Source of the DNA: Deltaproteobacteria bacterium
GTDB lineage: Bacteria; Myxococcota_A; UBA796; SXON01
Assembly: GCA_947484175.1 (NCBI GenBank)
Contig: CANKOI010000015.1
Coordinates: 1-57,366 of the forward strand
Reading direction: 5' to 3'
DNA: 57,366 nt
Shown: positions 55,357 to 57,366 of the stretch, piece after piece
Layout of the letters: the number at the start of each line of letters is the position of its first letter
Position numbering within the stretch: the first letter of the stretch is position 1
The notes under the pieces: model-generated
The model's database searches: none
What the model was told of the DNA's origin: nothing
What the model saw: the letters and a program-made list of their open reading frames with translations, nothing else
Position numbers and translations under genes: made by a program

Positions 55357-55719
55357 ATGCCGCCCGGTTGCCTCGTTCACCTTCGCCTCGCTGTGCGTGA
55401 TCTGGATCGCGCGGCTCGCTTTTACGAACGCTGTTTCGGGTGGCAGTTCACCGCGGGCCAGCCCGGCGGGCTGGACTTTCTCTTGCCCGGCGGGTTGAGG
55501 GGCAGCTTCTGGTTGGGGGGAGAACCCTCAAGCGCCGGAGCCGAGCTGTACGTCGAGGTCGTTGCGATCGAGGGGGTGGTGCGTCGTGCGCTGGAGCTGG
55601 GGGGGAGCCGCATCGCCCGCGTGGGCCCGGGGCCAGGTGGGGTTCGGGTGGCGCAGTTGCTCGATCCCGAGGGCAACCGCATCTGTGTGTGGGAGCAGGG
55701 GGGCGGGGGGCTCCCTTAG
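55357..55719 (+). CDS. VOC-family (glyoxalase-like) protein
   Basis: 120 aa. The start MPPGCLVHLRLAVRDLDRAA and FYERCFGWQF are the usual first beta-alpha unit. Near the end, VAQLLDPEGNRICVWEQ is the typical second metal-ligand strand (Asp-Pro-Glu-Gly-Asn-x-Ile). Two beta-alpha-beta-beta-beta units fit the vicinal oxygen chelate fold. These proteins may be lyases, dioxygenases or antibiotic-binding proteins, and the sequence does not decide. It stands between secA and the DUF4013 gene with 63- and 60-base gaps, so it may have its own promoter. Confidence 0.8.
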   Translation: MPPGCLVHLRLAVRDLDRAARFYERCFGWQFTAGQPGGLDFLLPGGLRGSFWLGGEPSSAGAELYVEVVAIEGVVRRALELGGSRIARVGPGPGGVRVAQLLDPEGNRICVWEQGGGGLP

Positions 55720-55779
55720 GGAATTTGCCGGCGCCTGCAGCCCCAGTCCGATAGCCTCGGCCCTCCTCCCGGGACGCGT

Positions 55780-56502
55780 ATGGATCAGCCCACGGTTTCT
55801 GTCGGTACGATGTTCGACCTGTTCTCGAAGGACGAGCGGTGGGCGCGCAAGGTGGTCATCGTCGGCGCCTGCATCCTGATCCCCTTCGTCGGCCCGTTCC
55901 AGCTGATCGGCTACGGAAAGCGTTGCTACCAGCATCTTCAGGAGGGCAATGCCGACCTCCCTACTCCCTCCCTCGGCGAGGACATCGGAGGCGGCTTCAA
56001 GGTGTGGCTGCTCCGTGCGCTAAACGTGTTTCCGGCGGTGTTGCTCCTCGTTGGCTGCGCTGCGGGGTGCGCCTTTGGAGGGGCTGCCGCCGGCACGGCG
56101 GTCGCGGCCGCCGGGAGCGGCAGCGAGGGCGGGGAAGCAGCGGGGGGAATCGGCGCGCTCCTGATGATGGTGAGCATGGTGGGTGGCTACGGGATGTTCC
56201 TGCTGGGGGTGCTTGTCCTCGGAGTGCTCTCGGTCGACCTTACGCGGCGCCTCTACAACGGCGAGAGCTTCCCTCTGTTCGCCCCCGGCGCGAGCCTCGG
56301 TGCGATCCGGCGCAGCCCTGGGGCGTTTGTGATGACCTGGCTCGGGCTGATGCTCGCGGGCGTGATCAGCTCCCTCGGAGTGATCCTCTGCTACGTCGGC
56401 CTGCTGTTCACGGCGCCGCTCGGTGTGGCGCTCAGCGCCCGCGTTCTCGCGCAGTGGGACGCCGTCGTGAAAGCGAACCTCCCGGCCGAAGAGTCGTACT
56501 GA
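55780..56502 (+). CDS. DUF4013-type integral membrane protein
   Basis: 240 aa. The start MDQPTVSVGTMFDLFSKDER is followed by membrane segments at about 26-44 (VIVGACILIPFVGPFQLIGY), about 80-105 (ALNVFPAVLLLVGCAAGCAF), about 125-150, about 185-205 (GAFVMTWLGLMLAGVISSLG) and about 205-225. YGKRCYQHLQEGNADLPTPS is the DUF4013 signature segment after the first helix. A Gly/Ser-rich loop separates helices two and three. Function is unknown. It is convergent with the polyferredoxin gene, with three bases between the stops. Confidence 0.72.
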   Translation: MDQPTVSVGTMFDLFSKDERWARKVVIVGACILIPFVGPFQLIGYGKRCYQHLQEGNADLPTPSLGEDIGGGFKVWLLRALNVFPAVLLLVGCAAGCAFGGAAAGTAVAAAGSGSEGGEAAGGIGALLMMVSMVGGYGMFLLGVLVLGVLSVDLTRRLYNGESFPLFAPGASLGAIRRSPGAFVMTWLGLMLAGVISSLGVILCYVGLLFTAPLGVALSARVLAQWDAVVKANLPAEESY

Positions 56503-56505
56503 GGC

Positions 56506-57357
56506 TCACAGCTCCAGCACCCACTCCCCAGCGCGGGCTCCCGTTCCCGCATCGGCCTCGGTGGTGAGGCGGAGCACCCCTCGGGGGCACACATGTGCGC
56601 ACATGCCGCAGCCTACGCAGCTCGCCCTGCGCACGTCGAGGTTCGCTTGGGCGTACGCACGCACATCGATGCCCATCTCGCAGTAGGCGGAGCAGTTGCC
56701 GCAGCTGATGCACATGTCGGGTTTCACCGCGATGCGGAAGCGGCCAACCTTCTGGATCAGGCCGAGGAGCGCCGCCATGGGGCAGCCGAAGCGGCACCAT
56801 ACGCGGGTGCCCATGAGCGGGTAGAGTCCCACGCCGGCCACCCCGGAGAAGAGCGCGCCGATGAAGAAGGCGTACAGGCCCTTGAGCGTGCTGCTTGCCA
56901 CCTCCAACGGTCCCCACGGGATCACGCTCTCCGCCAGTACGAGGCCCGTGAGGAGCACCACCAACGCGAGCACGGAATGGATGCTCCAGCGCTCCACGCG
57001 CCAGGCCTTCGTGCTGCGGTCGGAGAGGTGGCGCCAGGGCTCGCCGAAGGTCTCCGCGAGCCCGCCGCAGCCGCAAATCCACGAGCAGTAGAAGCGTTTT
57101 CCGTACCGCCACGCGAGCGCGGGGAACAGGACGAGCGAGGCGAACACGAACCAGATGGCCGCGGCGAGGGGAAGCCCAGCGAGGGTGCCCGGGAAGAGTT
57201 TGTCGTAGCTGAGCGGCCACACGTAGGTGAGGTAGAGCTCCGGTTGGCCCGCGAGGTTCAGGGCCAAGGGAAGGCTGAACGCGAGGACGATCTGCACGCC
57301 CACCACCGTGATCGTGCGGATGCGGTGGTACCGGCTGTTTCCGTGCTTCTTCAACAT
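56506..57357 (-). CDS. NapH/polyferredoxin-like 4Fe-4S membrane protein, possibly 5'-partial
   Basis: 283 aa from the ATG at 57357, but the frame stays open to the window edge (codons for Gly-Trp-Phe precede it), so the true start may lie outside. Membrane segments are at about 17-36, 60-82, 120-140 and 155-175. Cys motifs are FYCSWICGCGGLAETFG (about 88-104) and VWCRFGCPMAALLG. Two [4Fe-4S] ferredoxin sites follow, CISCGNCSAYCEMG (about 218-231) and CVGCGMCAHVCPRG (about 246-259). It resembles NapH/CcoG-type quinol-linked electron carriers. Its partner would be upstream, outside the window. Confidence 0.8.
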   Translation of the reverse strand: MLKKHGNSRYHRIRTITVVGVQIVLAFSLPLALNLAGQPELYLTYVWPLSYDKLFPGTLAGLPLAAAIWFVFASLVLFPALAWRYGKRFYCSWICGCGGLAETFGEPWRHLSDRSTKAWRVERWSIHSVLALVVLLTGLVLAESVIPWGPLEVASSTLKGLYAFFIGALFSGVAGVGLYPLMGTRVWCRFGCPMAALLGLIQKVGRFRIAVKPDMCISCGNCSAYCEMGIDVRAYAQANLDVRRASCVGCGMCAHVCPRGVLRLTTEADAGTGARAGEWVLEL

Positions 57358-57366
57358 GAACCAGCC

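Overview
The window is about 57 kb of very GC-rich, almost fully coding DNA from a Gram-negative, diderm bacterium, most likely a Myxococcota ('deltaproteobacterial') lineage. The grounds are the Tol-system genes, a complete type IVa pilus alignment complex (pilMNOPQ followed by aroK-aroB), a minor-pilin/PilY1 cluster, an AgmX/PglI-type protein, degenerate HD-GYP and receiver proteins, and a CPBP intramembrane protease resembling myxosortases. The species cannot be named from the sequence. I see no rRNA, tRNA, CRISPR array, insertion sequence or prophage. No gap between genes exceeds about 130 bases, and most neighbouring genes overlap by 1-10 bases (ATGA, GTGA, TTGA or TGATG junctions), which fixes many start codons.

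Layout. 56-7994 (minus) is one tight run: glycosyltransferase, YbjN-like protein, glycosyltransferase, TPR protein, tolQ, tolR, a TolA/TonB-like protein, tolB and a Ppx/GppA phosphatase, with no pal. 8031-16042 (plus) is a sigma-54-type response regulator, a TPR lipoprotein, then minor pilins FimT/PilV/PilW/PilX and the adhesin PilY1. 16053-25776 (minus) runs, in transcription order, from a Gld-like ABC transporter (ATPase, permease, GldG), a DUF4340 protein and a multihaem lipoprotein to tsaD, rsmA, a PP2C phosphatase and an M23 peptidase. 25775-26778 (plus) has a SurA-like protein and rimI. 26754-31495 (minus) has an AgmX/PglI protein, a redoxin-rhodanese fusion, a degenerate HD-GYP/receiver/PATAN protein and a methyltransferase. 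31584-36471 (plus) has a HEAT-repeat protein, a second degenerate HD-GYP protein, larE and the CPBP protease. 36486-49195 (minus) is a long run: pilM-N-O-P-Q, aroK, aroB, two lipoproteins, a TPR protein, aroQ, accB, accC and a large TPR protein. 49279-56502 (plus) has a membrane/TPR fusion, secA, a VOC protein and a DUF4013 protein; the right edge holds a minus-strand polyferredoxin.

The most striking observation is at 19632-21143. The multihaem lipoprotein contains an in-frame TGA (21024-21026) that appears to encode selenocysteine. The frame on both sides reads as one UshA-like protein (a Glu-Pro-Cys-Gly-Sec motif followed by a conserved GGL-x-RR segment). The ATG upstream of the TGA is translationally coupled to the preceding gene and starts a lipoprotein signal. 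Just after the TGA lies a hairpin whose apical loop GGUCU sits 18 nt downstream, as I remember for the E. coli fdhF SECIS. A standard gene caller would cut this protein short at a TTG start and miss the redox motif. Its operon, a Gld-like ABC transporter plus DUF4340 plus a selenocysteine/tetrahaem lipoprotein, is the best candidate here for an undescribed system.
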